Shown piece after piece: positions 4,502-6,133 of a stretch of 6,133 nucleotides of DNA (position 1 is its first letter; each line of letters starts with the position of its first letter). The position numbers were made by a program, and so were the translations under genes. The notes beneath the pieces are model-generated. The model did not search any database. It saw only the letters and a program-made list of their open reading frames with translations, and was not told where the DNA came from. The DNA lies in contig WRFW01000124.1 in assembly GCA_009787435.1 (NCBI GenBank), forward strand, positions 1 through 6,133, given 5' to 3'. The stretch comes from Defluviitaleaceae bacterium (GTDB lineage Bacteria > Bacillota > Clostridia > Lachnospirales > UBA5962).

Positions 4502-6133
4502 ATGATAAAATACATAACAAAAAGAGACGAAACTACACAAGATTACGATATTAAAAAAATAGAAAATGCCATTTTCAAAGCTATGCAAGCAGTTGGCGAC
4601 AACCGCAGAGACCAAGCAGAGATGATAGCGAAGCTTGTGGAGCATGCACTATTTGGAAAATATATAGATGAAGCACCTACTGTTGAAGAAGTTCAAGATG
4701 AAGTTGAGCAGCAAATTATTAAATCTGGGCATGCCCAAGTTGCAAAAGCGTATATACTTTATAGATTTATGAGACAACAGGAGCGCAGCGTTAGCCATAA
4801 CTATTTACATTTAAATTCACAAGTTGGGCAAAAGAAAAATGGTTTCTATCAACTTGAAAAAGACCAAGCTGCCTTAAATGCTTACTTAGAAGAAGTAGAG
4901 CAAAAAATGCTTAAATTTAAAAACGTTCATGATAGGTTAGGCTACATGATAAAGCACGGTTTTTATGAAGATTTTTATAGACAATACAATAAAGCGATTA
5001 TCGAAAAAGCAGACGAAATTTTAAGAAAAGCTAACTTCAAATTTGCTTCTTATATGAGTGCTTCAAAATATTTCACTTCTTATGCGTTAAGGTCAAAAGA
5101 TAAACAATTTTATTTAGAAGGCTTTGAAGATAGAATTTTAGCTACAGCACTTCACTTAGCAAGAGGGAACGAAAATTTACTATACGACCTTTGCCATGCA
5201 ATGATAACTCAGCAATATCAACCAGCTACACCGACTTTTTTAAATTCTGGAAAACAAAAGCGTGGCGAACTAGTTTCGTGTTTTTTGCTTGAAATGGATG
5301 ATAGTTTAAATAGTATATCATTTCAGCTTTCAACTTCTATGTATTTATCAAAAGTCGGTGGTGGCGTTGCACTTAATCTTTCTAAATTACGTGCTAGGGG
5401 CGAAAGCATTAAAGAAATTGAAAATGTAGGAAAAGGTGTTGTGCCTGTCCTTAAACTCTTGGAAGATGGTTTTAATTATGCAGACCAAATGGGGCAGAGA
5501 AAAGGAGCAGGGGCAGCTTATTTAAATATTTTCCATGCCGATATAGAAGAATTTTTAGACACTAAAAAAATTAATGCCGATGAAAAAAGCCGTATACAAA
5601 GCCTTTCGCTAGGTGTAACAGTGCCTAGTAAGTTTTTTGAATTAGCCCGTGATAATGCAGACTATTATGTATTTTATCCATATACGGTATACAAAGCTTT
5701 TGGCAAACATTTGGATGAGGTAGACATTTCAGAAATGTATGAAGAACTTGTGAACCACCCAGACGTTCGCAAAAGAAAGTTAGACGCTCGTGAAATGTTA
5801 AACACGATAGCAAAAACACAATTTGAAAGCGGCTATCCATATTTAATGTTTACAGATAACGCTAATAAACAGCACGCTTTAAAAGATATTGGCAAAATTA
5901 AGATGAGTAACCTTTGCACTGAGATTTTTCAGCTTCAAACTACTTCTGAAATAAACGACTATACCGAAGAAGATAAAATTGGTGAAGACATTTCATGCGT
6001 TCTAGGCTCTCTTAATATAGTAAATATAATGGAACAAAAAGGGTTTGAAAAAACAGTAAATGTTGCTATTCGTTCTTTAAGCAACGTTAGCGATTTAATG
6101 AATTTAGGAAATGCACCTGCCATAAGCAAAGCT
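4502..6133 (+). CDS. nrdE: Ribonucleoside-diphosphate reductase large subunit, class Ib-like with N-terminal ATP-cone (3' end outside window)
   Basis: The frame is open for 544 codons to the window edge; a full NrdE would need some 250 more. Residues about 3-95 form an ATP-cone: ITKRDE at 5-10, IKKIENAIFKAM at 17-28, and a closing helix QVAKAYILYRFMR at 79-91. From about residue 114 (NGFYQLEKD) the sequence follows the class Ib NrdE pattern, whose usual N-terminus lies close to this point. The active site is complete as far as it is seen: redox Cys260 (SCFLLEM), Asn470-Cys472-Glu474 in NLCTE with the thiyl-radical Cys472, and partner Cys499 in DISCVLGSLN. The enzyme reduces ribonucleoside diphosphates to deoxyribonucleotides using a radical from the small subunit (NrdF), not present here. 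The C-terminal Cys pair is outside the window. It lies 97 nt after the DUF4177-like gene in the same direction. The class Ib call rests on motif similarity recalled from the family. Confidence 0.93.
   Translation, partial: MIKYITKRDETTQDYDIKKIENAIFKAMQAVGDNRRDQAEMIAKLVEHALFGKYIDEAPTVEEVQDEVEQQIIKSGHAQVAKAYILYRFMRQQERSVSHNYLHLNSQVGQKKNGFYQLEKDQAALNAYLEEVEQKMLKFKNVHDRLGYMIKHGFYEDFYRQYNKAIIEKADEILRKANFKFASYMSASKYFTSYALRSKDKQFYLEGFEDRILATALHLARGNENLLYDLCHAMITQQYQPATPTFLNSGKQKRGELVSCFLLEMDDSLNSISFQLSTSMYLSKVGGGVALNLSKLRARGESIKEIENVGKGVVPVLKLLEDGFNYADQMGQRKGAGAAYLNIFHADIEEFLDTKKINADEKSRIQSLSLGVTVPSKFFELARDNADYYVFYPYTVYKAFGKHLDEVDISEMYEELVNHPDVRKRKLDAREMLNTIAKTQFESGYPYLMFTDNANKQHALKDIGKIKMSNLCTEIFQLQTTSEINDYTEEDKIGEDISCVLGSLNIVNIMEQKGFEKTVNVAIRSLSNVSDLMNLGNAPAISKA

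Noticed and set aside
4457..4645. Minus-strand open frame of 62 codons
   Set aside because: It is antisense to the nrdE ATP-cone region, which is unambiguous.
5625..5840. Minus-strand open frame of 71 codons
   Set aside because: It is antisense to the nrdE catalytic domain and has no family features.

Overview
The window is AT-rich, densely coded DNA of a low-GC Bacillota (Firmicutes) type. This rests on AT-rich codon use, TGG used for Trp with the standard code, strong AGGAG-type ribosome binding sites, the lspA-rluD gene order familiar from Bacilli, a streptococcus-like LspA C-terminal half, and a class Ib-type NrdE. A Gemella-like or other small-genome Bacilli host would fit, but that is inference; no rRNA or other taxonomic marker is present. 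All genes except one look like ordinary chromosomal housekeeping genes. I see no mobile element, CRISPR array, tRNA or rRNA.

Layout. On the minus strand, positions 1-764 carry the start of an RluD-family 23S rRNA pseudouridine synthase (cut by the window edge) and, overlapping it by 11 nt, the lipoprotein signal peptidase gene lspA. Head-to-head with lspA, only 10 nt between start codons, is a plus-strand gene of unknown function (775-1587), which looks like a cytoplasmic beta-strand-repeat protein. Its 3' end overlaps by 38 nt the 3' end of a minus-strand ABC exporter half-transporter (1550-3133). A 283-nt divergent intergenic region (3134-3416) holds an outward promoter for each side and a 13-nt exact direct repeat. 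On the plus strand follow uppP (undecaprenyl-diphosphate phosphatase, 3417-4208), a 57-residue DUF4177-like protein (4231-4404), a 97-nt gap with inverted repeats, and an nrdE-type ribonucleotide reductase large subunit (4502 to window end, 544 codons seen) that carries an N-terminal ATP-cone.

How the genes relate. LspA (lipoprotein maturation) and UppP (recycling of the cell-wall lipid carrier) are both membrane envelope enzymes. RluD modifies 23S rRNA, and NrdE makes deoxyribonucleotides. The window does not show one shared pathway. The most unusual structure is the plus-strand gene wedged between three minus-strand genes (ABC, lspA, rluD): it overlaps one neighbour, almost touches the other, and no intrinsic terminator is visible between them. 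Other points of interest are the ATP-cone on a class Ib-like NrdE, a substitution at a normally conserved Arg in LspA, and a non-canonical nucleotide-binding domain in the ABC transporter.
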